Shown here one piece after another: positions 23,730 to 31,990 of a stretch of DNA of 39,652 nt. This DNA comes from Euryarchaeota archaeon ADurb.BinA087 (GTDB lineage: Archaea > Halobacteriota > Methanomicrobia > Methanomicrobiales > Methanospirillaceae): positions 1-39,652 of the forward strand of contig MVZQ01000005.1 in assembly GCA_002068435.1 (NCBI GenBank), written 5' to 3'. The notes beneath the pieces are model-generated. The model made no database searches. It had not been told where the DNA came from and worked only from the letters and a program-made list of their open reading frames with translations. How positions within the stretch are numbered: position 1 is the stretch's first letter; every line of letters starts with the position of its first letter. The position numbers and the translations under genes are program-made.

Positions 23730-24902
23730 ATGGACGTTGTCATGATCCGGTATGGAGAACTCTTTCTCAAGAGCGAACCTGTGAAACGGCATTTCATCCA
23801 GACCCTGACACGAAATATCGGCAAAGCGCTCCAGTCCAACGGATTATCCCACCGTTTTGAATTTCACCGGGGGCGTCTCCTCATTCACGGTGACGATCCA
23901 TTGCAGATTGCAACCGTTGCAGCCAGGGTCTTTGGGATTGTTGAGGTTGCTGTCTGTCACCAGGCCTCTCTCTCTGTTGATGAGATTGCCACAGAGGCGG
24001 TGCGGATGGCCACGAAACGACTCAGCGGAGGAGCAAGGTTTGCGGTCAGGGCACGCAGGCAGGGGGTTTCCGGGATCACCAGCCAGGAGATAGCAGCCGG
24101 TGTGGGATCAGTCCTTTGTGAGGCCTACCCTCATTCCAGGGTAGATCTTTCGCATCCGGAATACGAAGTGTTCATCGAAGTGCGTGACTTCGGTGCGTTG
24201 ATCTACGATGAGCCGATACCCGCCCCGAAAGGGCTCCCATGGGGAACGCAGGGAAAGGTGCTCTCGTTGCTCTCTGCAGGGATCGACTCTCCAGTCGCCA
24301 CCTGGATCATGATGAAGCGAGGGTGTGAAGTGACATCGCTTCATGTTGACGGCGGGGCATATGCCGGCAGGGATGTCCGTGCGACTGCTGAACGCCACCA
24401 TGCAGTCCTTTCAGGCTGGTGTGCAGGCTTTCCCATGGAGTTGCTGGTGGTGGATGCAGAGCCCTTCTACGACGCAATCATGAAGAAAGGACCGGCACGG
24501 TACCGGTGCGTCCTGTGCAAACGATTCATGCTTGGCCTGGGGAGTGCGATAGTCAAGGACCGCTCTTTTGAAGCACTGGTCACCGGTGACAGCCTTGGTC
24601 AGGTTGCTTCCCAGACCCTGACCAACATTGCAACCATCTCTGAAGCGGCAACAGTGCCCCTGCTGCGACCCCTGATCGGGTTTGACAAGGAGGAGGTGGT
24701 CTGTATCGCACGGAATATCGGGACTTTTGAGTCCACCCAGGGCGATCTCGCATGCCAGGCAGTGCCGCGAACACCTGCAACGGCCGCCCGCTCCAAAGAG
24801 ATCCGGGAAGCCGAAGCACTTGTGGGAATGGATGAGCTGATATCAGGTGCCATGGACCGGCTGTCTGTCATCCGGGGGCTCAATGGGAAGATCGTCCCTT
24901 AA
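23730..24902 (+). CDS. thiI: tRNA 4-thiouridine synthase ThiI, archaeal type
   Basis: A 390-residue protein: an N-terminal ferredoxin-like and THUMP RNA-binding region (GRLLIHGDDP, ARFAVRARRQGVSG), then a PP-loop ATPase domain with LSAGIDSPVATW. It adenylates uridine 8 of tRNA and inserts sulfur. There is no C-terminal rhodanese domain. Instead CVLCKRFM carries the paired cysteines that methanogen ThiI proteins use for the sulfur step. The first in-frame start is TTG at 23688; the ATG at 23730 gives the normal family N-terminus (MIRYGELFLKSEPVKRHF) and has GGGAGCAAGGG upstream. Confidence 0.9.
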   Translation: MDVVMIRYGELFLKSEPVKRHFIQTLTRNIGKALQSNGLSHRFEFHRGRLLIHGDDPLQIATVAARVFGIVEVAVCHQASLSVDEIATEAVRMATKRLSGGARFAVRARRQGVSGITSQEIAAGVGSVLCEAYPHSRVDLSHPEYEVFIEVRDFGALIYDEPIPAPKGLPWGTQGKVLSLLSAGIDSPVATWIMMKRGCEVTSLHVDGGAYAGRDVRATAERHHAVLSGWCAGFPMELLVVDAEPFYDAIMKKGPARYRCVLCKRFMLGLGSAIVKDRSFEALVTGDSLGQVASQTLTNIATISEAATVPLLRPLIGFDKEEVVCIARNIGTFESTQGDLACQAVPRTPATAARSKEIREAEALVGMDELISGAMDRLSVIRGLNGKIVP

Positions 24903-25088
24903 ATCACTGCGGGTACCTCATTTGCCGTGGAAGCCATGGAACCCTTGATCCGGATTTCATCGAAAAAAGGGGGGGGAGATTTTTTGAGAGATTCATTCTC
25001 GCTGCGAATGCTCCCCTCACCATCTTTCGTATTTTGATTGAAGAGTTGGCGGAACATCAGGAATTACCAGATAAAATGCCGATCCCTG

Positions 25089-26378
25089 TCATTGGGCGAC
25101 AGTCCCTGTGACGTTCACTTCTGGCTGGATCTCTTTCTGCTCGACAAAAACCGGCTCCCCTTTGTCGGTCAGGGATTTTGGCTGGGGGGATATCCCAATA
25201 AAGGAGCAGTACCCGTGAGAACAGGCTATGGCTCCCCTGTCGATCGGTGAGAAGAGCCGGTCACGGTTTCCCTCATCAGTCAACCAGGCATCAATCGCAT
25301 CCTTCTCGATACCAAACGTATAGCCATTCCACTGTCCGTACGCACATTCGATGATGAGATCCCAGGGATTGATCCCGAATCTCGGTTTCATCAATATCGC
25401 CGTGCTCCCTGTCTCAGGATTCTTATAATCCAGGTATCGGTAGGTAGCCATGTCTTCTGCCCTGGCAAGAGCCAGCTGATAGGCCTGTTCATCAAAGGGA
25501 ACAGGCAGGATTCCCCCCGAGACACGGATCTGGTTCAAGTAGATCATCGCCTCCTGTGAATCTGCAGGGGTACTCTCCACCTTGATAAATTCACGGGAAC
25601 CCTGACTGATCAGCCCCCCAACAACAGTAATGATACCATTGACACTGGAAAGGAATGCGACCTTCGCACCAGGGACCAGGAAAAGAAGCAGGATGATGGC
25701 ACAGATAACAACTCCAATCACTATCGCAGCGAGCAATCCCTTGCTCAGCCCGGTGTTCTGATTCCCCTCAACAGGTGCTGGAGCGACGGAATGGCCATTG
25801 CTTAATTCATATTCCTCGAGATGGAGACCGTTTACAATTGCATCCATGTCCTGGATACGGAGCGTATAGCCGGAATCGGGAAACCGCATTGTTTCGAGGA
25901 GGGAGTCGGCAGTAACAATCCGGAACCATTTCACCCTTCGGAAATCGATCTGACCGTCAGGATAGACAGTTCCCTGAGAGAAATAAATCCAGGATCTGAG
26001 CTTCCTGAGGTTGTTGCCATTGATATGAGGGAGATGCTCCTCGTAAATGGGGATAAGGCGGTCGATCAGGTCCTGTCGCTGGAGTTTTGCCTGCACAAAA
26101 AGGTTTGGCAGGGGGATATTTCCGTCCTTTGTCATCACATCCCAGGGCCCGTTCTCCAGGCCATGGACTCTGCCGGAGAATGCTTTCAGCTCAAGAATTA
26201 TGGGTCCTGACCGTGTGAGGAGCACACAATCAAGCTGCCTGTTGGCGACTAGGACATTCGTGAGAATGTATACCGGCTCTTTCTGGTACTCTTTACTGAG
26301 TAGTTCAACAATCTCCTTCAACTGGTGATACTCATGTTCGAACCGGATCTTCTCCCCACGAAAAAAACGGATACCCAT
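25089..26378 (-). CDS. NERD nuclease-like domain, membrane helix and CAP-like domain fusion
   Basis: A 429-residue protein with three parts. Residues 1-120 match a NERD domain: NRQLDCVLLTRSGPIILELK places D50 and E63-x-K65 as in PD-(D/E)xK nucleases. A linker and one membrane helix follow (about 214-235). Residues 270-415 resemble a CAP/SCP-PR1 domain (LNQIRVSGG, ALARAEDMATYRYLDYKNPETG, then a long tail with AIACSHGYCSFIGI). NERD domains are thought to process DNA or RNA, while CAP domains usually act outside the cell. I do not know this combination. No obvious ribosome binding site; a TATA-like CAATATAGA lies about 35 bases upstream. Confidence 0.62.
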   Translation of the reverse strand: MGIRFFRGEKIRFEHEYHQLKEIVELLSKEYQKEPVYILTNVLVANRQLDCVLLTRSGPIILELKAFSGRVHGLENGPWDVMTKDGNIPLPNLFVQAKLQRQDLIDRLIPIYEEHLPHINGNNLRKLRSWIYFSQGTVYPDGQIDFRRVKWFRIVTADSLLETMRFPDSGYTLRIQDMDAIVNGLHLEEYELSNGHSVAPAPVEGNQNTGLSKGLLAAIVIGVVICAIILLLFLVPGAKVAFLSSVNGIITVVGGLISQGSREFIKVESTPADSQEAMIYLNQIRVSGGILPVPFDEQAYQLALARAEDMATYRYLDYKNPETGSTAILMKPRFGINPWDLIIECAYGQWNGYTFGIEKDAIDAWLTDEGNRDRLFSPIDRGAIACSHGYCSFIGISPQPKSLTDKGEPVFVEQKEIQPEVNVTGTVAQ

Positions 26379-26575
26379 TTGTAACTGTTCCTGCGCTCCC
26401 TTTTCCTTATGTTCTATATTGCTTCCTTTTTCATTAAACTAATCGTTTCCAACTAAAAAGGAGGCAGGGGGGCTGGTTTCCCTGGATGGCAGAAGCAATG
26501 ATGCGGATGCATGACTGGTATTATCATCCCTGAGCCGTGATCAATGAGAAAGAGCAATCAGGAGGAGAAAAACGC

Positions 26576-27625
26576 GTGAAATGGAAAGGCTGGGACCATG
26601 TGTGGCTCGATCCGGAAACCGGTGCAGTCAGGCTTCACGGCTCCCCCGCGCCACTGGTCGATGCAATTGCCCCGGTCATTGTCTCGGCAAGCCGTTCCAC
26701 CGATATCCCGGCACTGTACGGGGACTGGTTCATTGAGCGCCTTAAACGAGGATATGTGACCTGGAAGAGTCCGTTTGATGGCCGGATCGTACCCATCTCT
26801 TTCATCAACACCCGTGTGTTTGTGTTCTGGTCGAAGAATCCACGCCCGTTCTTCTCTTCGCTTGCTGATCTCACAAGAGATGGACAGCAGTGTCTCTTTC
26901 TCTTTACCCTGAACGATTATACGAGGGAAGATCTTGAACCCGGGATCCCTTCGCTCGAAGAACGGATCAGGACCTTTTCTGAGCTCTCTTCCCTTATCGG
27001 ACAAGGGAGACTCACCTGGCGGTTTGATCCGCTCCTGTTGAGTGATTCGGTAACGATTGACGAACTGCTGGAAAGGATCGGGAGCATCGGTGACCAGATT
27101 GCACGGTTCACAGAACGGCTGGTCATCAGCTTTATTGATATTGCCAGGTATCCACGAGTGCAGAGGAACCTTGCGAAGTGTGAACACTCCGGAATCAGGG
27201 AATTCTCGGCAGTAGAGATGAGGCAGTTCGCATCAGGGCTTTCGCAGCTGAACGAAGATTGGGGGCTTGAGATACTGGCCTGCGGCGAGGGAAGTGACCT
27301 TACAGAGTTTGGCATCGCTCATGGGGCGTGTATCTCATTTGACCAGCTAGCCAGAGAATTCTCAAGTGACCAGTATCTTATGGACTTCCTTTTGCCCCCG
27401 CGCGAATCTGCATCAAGAGAGAGGCGAAAACGCGAGCTGAAAGATCCTGGCCAGAGAGGCAGGTGCAGGTGTGTGGTGAGCAAGGACATCGGTTGTTATT
27501 CCACGTGTATCCATGGGTGCCGCTATTGCTACGCAACCTCATCGTCTTCCCGTGCAGAGAAGAATTACCGGAATTATTGCGAGGACAAGGGAAGGGGCAT
27601 TATTCATCCTGGCATCATCGGATAG
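26576..27625 (+). CDS. DUF1848 family protein with a radical-SAM-like cysteine cluster
   Basis: About 349 residues. It opens with a strand followed by VSASRSTDIPALYGDWF, then FVFWSKNPRPF and LFLFTLNDYTRE, which are DUF1848 hallmarks. Near the C-terminus lies GCYSTCIHGCRYCYA, a cysteine cluster (C-x3-C-x3-C-x2-C) that recalls the iron-sulfur motif of radical SAM enzymes but at the protein end. The function is unknown. The longest frame begins at 26537; the GTG at 26576 is preceded by GGAGGA eight bases upstream and is preferred. The 3' end overlaps the convergent gene by 11 bases. Confidence 0.78.
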   Translation: MKWKGWDHVWLDPETGAVRLHGSPAPLVDAIAPVIVSASRSTDIPALYGDWFIERLKRGYVTWKSPFDGRIVPISFINTRVFVFWSKNPRPFFSSLADLTRDGQQCLFLFTLNDYTREDLEPGIPSLEERIRTFSELSSLIGQGRLTWRFDPLLLSDSVTIDELLERIGSIGDQIARFTERLVISFIDIARYPRVQRNLAKCEHSGIREFSAVEMRQFASGLSQLNEDWGLEILACGEGSDLTEFGIAHGACISFDQLAREFSSDQYLMDFLLPPRESASRERRKRELKDPGQRGRCRCVVSKDIGCYSTCIHGCRYCYATSSSSRAEKNYRNYCEDKGRGIIHPGIIG

Positions 27626-28445
27626 TCTCTTCAATGCAGTCTCCTGTAGTCTCCAGACCATCCCAGAATGAACAGAGGGCGTTCCAGATACACTTACCGG
27701 TAAAATTCAGGTTTTCCTGATCGATCACCGAAAAGGCCGGATCCCCTCCGCCCCTCTCGTAAAGGTTCCGGTTCACCTCGATCTGGATCCATGGGATCCC
27801 TTTGTGCCAGAAATGTGCATTGGTGATAAATCCCCCGGAGAACGGACGGTTGATGGCAACCTCCCCCTCTCCGCTGAACTCCTCCCTGAATGCACCGGCG
27901 AGTGCCTGGATCCAACCCGAAGGGCATGTAGAGAGGCTTCCCGGCCGCTGCCTCCCCTGCGTATCTCCATTGTTACCAAGACAGATGACGGGACGCGCTA
28001 CCCCTGCGTCTCTATGGCCGGGGGGACCGTAGGGGAGCATGGAGTGGCAATCCAGAGCGAATGTAACACGGCCGGGATCCAGGAGCTGATCGATGGCAGC
28101 ATGATAAGGGAAGTAATGTTCCATCAAGAGCCGATGGATGATCCTGATATCAGGGAAAGAACCCTGCTCGTATACCGGGGTTCCAAAAACGGTCTTCTGT
28201 TTGATCACCCCATCTGGATGCTTTGGGGGAAGATGGTACGGGGCTCGGTTCAGATCCACGATCATTCTCGAGATATCCGTATCAAGAAAAGAGGCCCCCC
28301 GGTCATGGAACCGGTACAACGCCCGGGTTGCGGGATCACTGTAGAAAACGAGTTCGGCTTGTGTAAGGCATACCAGTTCGCTCACGTCTGCCGGAACTTG
28401 TATACCCCCGTGGGGTATCGAAATAAGGAACGGGTATTCTCTCAT
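27615..28445 (-). CDS. N-formylglutamate amidohydrolase family protein
   Basis: A 276-residue protein. FLISIPHGGIQVP at the start, DTDISRMIVDLNRAP, FALDCHSMLPYGPP and IQIEVNRNLYE near the end match the FGase family, which uses a zinc-dependent mechanism to cleave formyl groups from N-formylated amino acids. The true substrate in a methanogen is not known; histidine degradation genes are not nearby. The long final segment IDQENLNFTGKCIWNALCSF is typical of the family. It is convergent with DUF1848 and divergent from the small helix-turn-helix gene. Confidence 0.78.
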   Translation of the reverse strand: MREYPFLISIPHGGIQVPADVSELVCLTQAELVFYSDPATRALYRFHDRGASFLDTDISRMIVDLNRAPYHLPPKHPDGVIKQKTVFGTPVYEQGSFPDIRIIHRLLMEHYFPYHAAIDQLLDPGRVTFALDCHSMLPYGPPGHRDAGVARPVICLGNNGDTQGRQRPGSLSTCPSGWIQALAGAFREEFSGEGEVAINRPFSGGFITNAHFWHKGIPWIQIEVNRNLYERGGGDPAFSVIDQENLNFTGKCIWNALCSFWDGLETTGDCIEETIR

Positions 28446-28569
28446 CAGGGTAAGGTTATAGAATGCCTGAAGAAGAACGTTCGGATACCGGTCATCTTCT
28501 CACGATCACGAACTTTATGGCTCTTTCATGCAAAGTAAAGTATCAATCCTTCTCTGGTGAGGAATATCG

Positions 28570-28860
28570 ATGCAGGCTCCACCAAATTTCATACGGAACA
28601 ATGAGGAATGGATCATCTGGCTCCTTGAGGTCGAATTTTCAGGATCTGCAACTCCCTGGGACCTCTCTTCCCGGACGGGCATACCCCTTGATGCCATCCA
28701 TGATAATTTCCTCTACATGGAACGGGTAGGCCTGCTCTCGATCGACCGAGACCCCGCAAAGAGGTATCCGGAAGAGATAGCAAGGGTGAACCTGACTAAA
28801 AACAGCCGGAAGATCTGTGACGAACTGAAAATCCGGCCTGATCCCGGTGACCTTTTCTGA
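28570..28860 (+). CDS. Small winged-helix-like protein
   Basis: A 96-residue protein with segments WIIWLLEVEFSGSATPWDLS, HDNFLYMERVGLLSID and VNLTKNSRKICDELK. The order helix, turn, recognition helix, wing and a final V-x-LT-x2-(G/S)R-x-I element fits a winged helix-turn-helix. It could be a DNA-binding regulator of the adjacent genes, but no family could be named. GAGGAATATC lies at ribosome-binding distance from the ATG. The next gene starts 88 bases downstream in the same direction. Confidence 0.5.
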   Translation: MQAPPNFIRNNEEWIIWLLEVEFSGSATPWDLSSRTGIPLDAIHDNFLYMERVGLLSIDRDPAKRYPEEIARVNLTKNSRKICDELKIRPDPGDLF

Positions 28861-28947
28861 ACCGGCTTTCTCCAGGGGACCCTGTTGTTCTGGTGAATCC
28901 CCTTCTCTCTGGGATAAAGGAGGAGGGGAGACGATGCGGCATCGGAC

Positions 28948-29484
28948 GTGAGTGATATGCAAAGAAAGCTGCCTGTCCCCGATGAGATGCGATGGCGGAT
29001 AGCCGCGACCGTTGCAGCGGAGATCCCCCTTCTCTATGGCAAGGTCTTCCGTGAGATTGCTGGTGATCAGTATGACCGGCTGGAGCAGCAGATCTGGGTG
29101 GCCCTTGCCCATAGTGCAAGGGAGGTGGCCTGGATATATTCGCTTCCTGCAGGGGATTCCCGGGAATTGACCTCAACCCTGGAGATCCTGAACTTGCTCT
29201 TCTTCGGCCCGGAATTCAAGTCCGAGCAGATCTCGTTTGAACACGATCGTTCGGTACTGCTCATACACAAATGCCCTTTTCTGCTCAGGCAGCAGGAACT
29301 GTCCGGACCTCCCGCAGATGCATTCAACCGCTGCCTTGCCTTCTCTATCGCGCTTGTCGAGGAATTGAATCCCTTGTACACCCTCCGGTTCGTCCGGGCG
29401 ATGTGCCAGGGGGACCGGAACTGCGAGATGAAGATCGTGACAAGAAGGAATGCTGAAGAAGCAGAAAAAAGGGATAATCACTGA
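28948..29484 (+). CDS. ATC hydrolase-like (L-2-amino-thiazoline-4-carboxylate hydrolase family) protein
   Basis: A 178-residue soluble helical protein ending in LYTLRFVRAMCQGDRNCEMKIV, with HKCPFLLRQQEL in the middle and FNRCLAFSIALVEELNP between. The cysteine positions (C before a PF pair, then C-x4-NC) resemble the ATC-hydrolase family often seen in methanogens and linked to small-ligand or V4R-like domains. Its function in archaea is not known. The GTG at 28948 or the ATG at 28957 may be the start. A strong GGAGGGG site actually precedes a five-codon mini-ORF that ends over the GTG. Confidence 0.45.
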   Translation: MSDMQRKLPVPDEMRWRIAATVAAEIPLLYGKVFREIAGDQYDRLEQQIWVALAHSAREVAWIYSLPAGDSRELTSTLEILNLLFFGPEFKSEQISFEHDRSVLLIHKCPFLLRQQELSGPPADAFNRCLAFSIALVEELNPLYTLRFVRAMCQGDRNCEMKIVTRRNAEEAEKRDNH

Positions 29485-29491
29485 GAGACGA

Positions 29492-29977
29492 CTATCCGAC
29501 CCGGCAGCTCCTTCTCCCCTGTTTTTCATAGAACTGCTGGTGATACTCCTCGGCAGGGTAAAATGGGCTGGCAGGCATAATCTCCGTTACTACGGGACGT
29601 CGCCCGTAACGTCCGGATTCAGCTATCCTCTTTCGTGACTCCTCTGCAAGGATCTTCTGTGTGGGGGTATGGTAAAAAATGGCAGACCGGTAATTGGTCC
29701 CGTAATCAGGTCCCTGCCGATTGAGCTGGGTAGGATCATGGATCGACCAGAACAGGTCCAGGAGTTCCTGGTATGAAACAGCGAGAGGATCGAATACTAC
29801 CTCAACTGCCTCGGCATGGCCGGTCTTCCCCGAGCATACCTCTTCGTAGGTCGGATTTTTTGCATGTCCCCCGGTATATCCCACGCGGGTTGAGATCACG
29901 CCCTTCATCTCCCGGAATGCAGCCTCAACACCCCAGAAGCATCCGGCGGCAAAGGTGGCCTTCTCTCCACTGTCCAT
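29492..29977 (-). CDS. msrA: Peptide methionine sulfoxide reductase MsrA
   Basis: A 161-residue enzyme with the diagnostic nucleophile motif GCFWGVE near residue 13, [22 protein letters not shown] and the VVFDP segment. It repairs oxidised methionine (S-sulfoxide) in proteins. A resolving cysteine is likely in the C-terminal SCRVG tail. There is no MsrB fusion. The start is the ATG at 29977 with no clear ribosome binding site. It belongs with the stress-response genes of the window. It is convergent with the preceding plus-strand gene. Confidence 0.93.
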   Translation of the reverse strand: MDSGEKATFAAGCFWGVEAAFREMKGVISTRVGYTGGHAKNPTYEEVCSGKTGHAEAVEVVFDPLAVSYQELLDLFWSIHDPTQLNRQGPDYGTNYRSAIFYHTPTQKILAEESRKRIAESGRYGRRPVVTEIMPASPFYPAEEYHQQFYEKQGRRSCRVG

Positions 29978-30129
29978 AGTATCGACTGAGCACTAGTCTG
30001 GTATCAAGGTGTGTTTGGTGGAACCTGGAAAGATTTTATGGCCGGGCACCAGGAACGCTCCTGTAACAGTGCAGATATCTTTTGGTCACGTAGCTCCCGG
30101 GAAAAAACCGCGGATGCTTTTTATATGAC

Positions 30130-30154
30130 AAAAAGGGGGATATCCTGGTCCCCC
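30130..30154 (-). terminator. Stem-loop terminator of the PEBP gene
   Basis: On the minus strand GGGGG (30154-30150) and CCCCC (30139-30135) pair across a 10-base loop and are followed by TTTTT (30134-30130). The stem-loop starts 17 bases after the PEBP stop codon. Confidence 0.5.
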
Positions 30155-30170
30155 TGTGACAACTGGACGA

Positions 30171-30635
30171 TTATCGTGAGAACAAGCCGATCAGCGATCC
30201 TTTCCCAAGAATATGCCCCTCCATTGCATGCCCGATGTCCCTCCGGGTAACTGGTGCCCGCAGCGCAAGGACCATATCCAGTGCATATGCATCGAAGTGA
30301 TAATGGTGGGTAGTCCCTGGTGGACAGGCGGGGCCGCTGTATTCCATTCGTCCGTAGCTGTTAGTACCATGCCGGCTTCCGTCAATCAGCACCGGTTTTT
30401 TGGGCACTCCTTTTGGTATATGCTCTGTTCCGGCAGGGATGTTGTACAGGATCCAGTGCGTAAAGAGTCCGGAAGGGGCATCTGGATCATCGCAGATGAC
30501 CACGATGCTCTTTGTCCCCGGGGGCATCGGGCCAAATGATATCGGGGGTGAGAGGTTCGCCCCTTTGCAGGTAAATTCATCCGGGATCCGCTCCCCCTCC
30601 CTGAAAGCGTCCGAAGTGATTTCGATCGGGGTCAT
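30171..30635 (-). CDS. YbhB/YbcL-type PEBP (Raf kinase inhibitor-like) protein
   Basis: A 154-residue protein with the PEBP signature: DDPDAPSGLFTHWILYNIP and the later GYS-type segment MEYSGPACPPGTTHHYHF. PEBP proteins bind anions or phospholipid headgroups in a shallow pocket. Bacterial and archaeal members have no established physiological role. It is predicted to be cytoplasmic. The ATG follows TAGGTATC at a good distance. It is divergent from the Dph6 gene, with a stem-loop terminator at its end. Confidence 0.88.
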   Translation of the reverse strand: MTPIEITSDAFREGERIPDEFTCKGANLSPPISFGPMPPGTKSIVVICDDPDAPSGLFTHWILYNIPAGTEHIPKGVPKKPVLIDGSRHGTNSYGRMEYSGPACPPGTTHHYHFDAYALDMVLALRAPVTRRDIGHAMEGHILGKGSLIGLFSR

Positions 30636-30737
30636 GATAGATACCTATAGTGAGGGTTACAGGTACTCTGACCACTAAAATGTTATGGCCCTCACACGCC
30701 CACAGGTTAAGTGAAGCATGGGAGCGATGGCGAAGCG

Positions 30738-31418
30738 ATGAGGCTCGGGGTCCTCTGTTCGGGTGGCAAAGACTCACTCTTCGCGTGCATGATGGCAATG
30801 GAGAAAGAAGAGGTGGTCTGCCTCATTGCACTCACGCCTCGGAACGAGGAGAGTTACATGTTCCATACTCCGAACGTATCCCTCGTCTCGCTCCAGGCAG
30901 AAGCTGCAGAACTCCCGCTGGTTGAGATGCCGACAGCAGGAATGGAGGAGAAGGAGCTCGAAGATCTCAGGGCTGCCCTTGTGTGCGCACGGGAGAAGCA
31001 TCAAATTGAAGGGGTGGTGACCGGTGCAATCCTCTCGGTATACCAGGCCGTCCGGATCCAGCGGATCTGCTGCGCCCTTGGGCTATGGTGCTTCAATCCC
31101 CTCTGGCACACCGATCAGGATGCCTATCTTGACACCCTCATAAAGAAAGGATTCAGGGTGATTATTTCTGGGGTATTCGCCGAGCCTTTTGATGAAAAGT
31201 GGCTTGGAATACCTCTCGATCACGCCTCTGTTGCCCTGCTGAACGAGTACAGGGAACGATACGGTATCACTCTGTCTGGCGAAGGAGGAGAATACGAGAC
31301 ATTCGTCCTGGACGCACCATTTTTCAGGAAGAGAATTGAGATCATGGAAGCATCATCAGAATACCACAATTATCGCGGATTTTATCGTATTACCCGAGCC
31401 AGGCTGGTGGGCAAGTGA
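30738..31418 (+). CDS. dph6: Diphthine-ammonia ligase Dph6, archaeal type
   Basis: A 226-residue PP-loop enzyme beginning MRLGVLCSGGKDSLFACMMA. It carries the family segments GVVTGAILSVYQ, LWHTDQDAYLDTLI and GEGGEYETFVLDAPFF. It amidates diphthine on translation elongation factor 2, the last step of diphthamide formation. The ATG at 30738 is preferred to an earlier GTG because the family starts with this strand. It is translationally coupled by GTGA to the following amidotransferase-like gene, which might supply ammonia for the reaction; that link is an inference. Confidence 0.85.
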   Translation: MRLGVLCSGGKDSLFACMMAMEKEEVVCLIALTPRNEESYMFHTPNVSLVSLQAEAAELPLVEMPTAGMEEKELEDLRAALVCAREKHQIEGVVTGAILSVYQAVRIQRICCALGLWCFNPLWHTDQDAYLDTLIKKGFRVIISGVFAEPFDEKWLGIPLDHASVALLNEYRERYGITLSGEGGEYETFVLDAPFFRKRIEIMEASSEYHNYRGFYRITRARLVGK

Positions 31419-31990
31419 TCCTTTTGATCGATCTCTGTTTTCGGAATGGTTCGCTGGGATTTGACGAGTTTGTCAGGCCGGTTGCCCGCATTGTGCACCA
31501 TTTGGGAAATGACGCTATATCCGTGCATTTCCGTTCCGTGACCGACCATTTCCTCTCACAGGCTGAAGCCGTCATCCTCTGTGGGACACCCCTTGCTGAT
31601 ACCGCCTTTCTTGCAGAAACCGGTGCTTTTTCCTGGCTGAAGAAGACCCGTCTGCCGGTCCTTGGAATCTGTGCAGGCATGGAGGCGATCTGCACCATCT
31701 TTGGAGGAACTATCAGGCCATGTATTGAGATAGGCATGACTGAAGTTACCGTGATCGGGAACGATCCTATTTTCCAGGAATCCGGGTCATTTTCTGCGTA
31801 CGAGCTCCATACTCTCGCGTGTAACAACCTGCGGGACCTGGAAGTTCTCGCCGTATCAAATCAGTGTATCCAGGTCGTCAGGCATCAGGGGAAAAAAATA
31901 TACGGGGTGATGTTTCACCCGGAGGTGAGAAACGAGTGGGTGATCGAACGGTTCGTCACCCTTTCAGGTGAGGAGGGCATCAGTCAGTGA
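31415..31990 (+). CDS. Class I glutamine amidotransferase-like protein
   Basis: A 191-residue protein with the triad of class I glutamine amidotransferases: the nucleophile cysteine in LPVLGICAGMEAI, and the histidine and glutamate in MFHPEVRNEW. The family is close to GuaA-type GATase domains, but no partner synthetase domain is fused. The GTG start overlaps the Dph6 stop (GTGA), so both are made together. The end overlaps the convergent pscS gene by 11 bases. It may deliver ammonia to Dph6, or act on its own. Confidence 0.82.
   Translation: MILLIDLCFRNGSLGFDEFVRPVARIVHHLGNDAISVHFRSVTDHFLSQAEAVILCGTPLADTAFLAETGAFSWLKKTRLPVLGICAGMEAICTIFGGTIRPCIEIGMTEVTVIGNDPIFQESGSFSAYELHTLACNNLRDLEVLAVSNQCIQVVRHQGKKIYGVMFHPEVRNEWVIERFVTLSGEEGISQ

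Noticed and set aside
25038-25250. A 70-codon plus-strand ORF over the NERD-CAP gene end
   Set aside because: It is a shadow of the minus-strand gene and has no features of its own.
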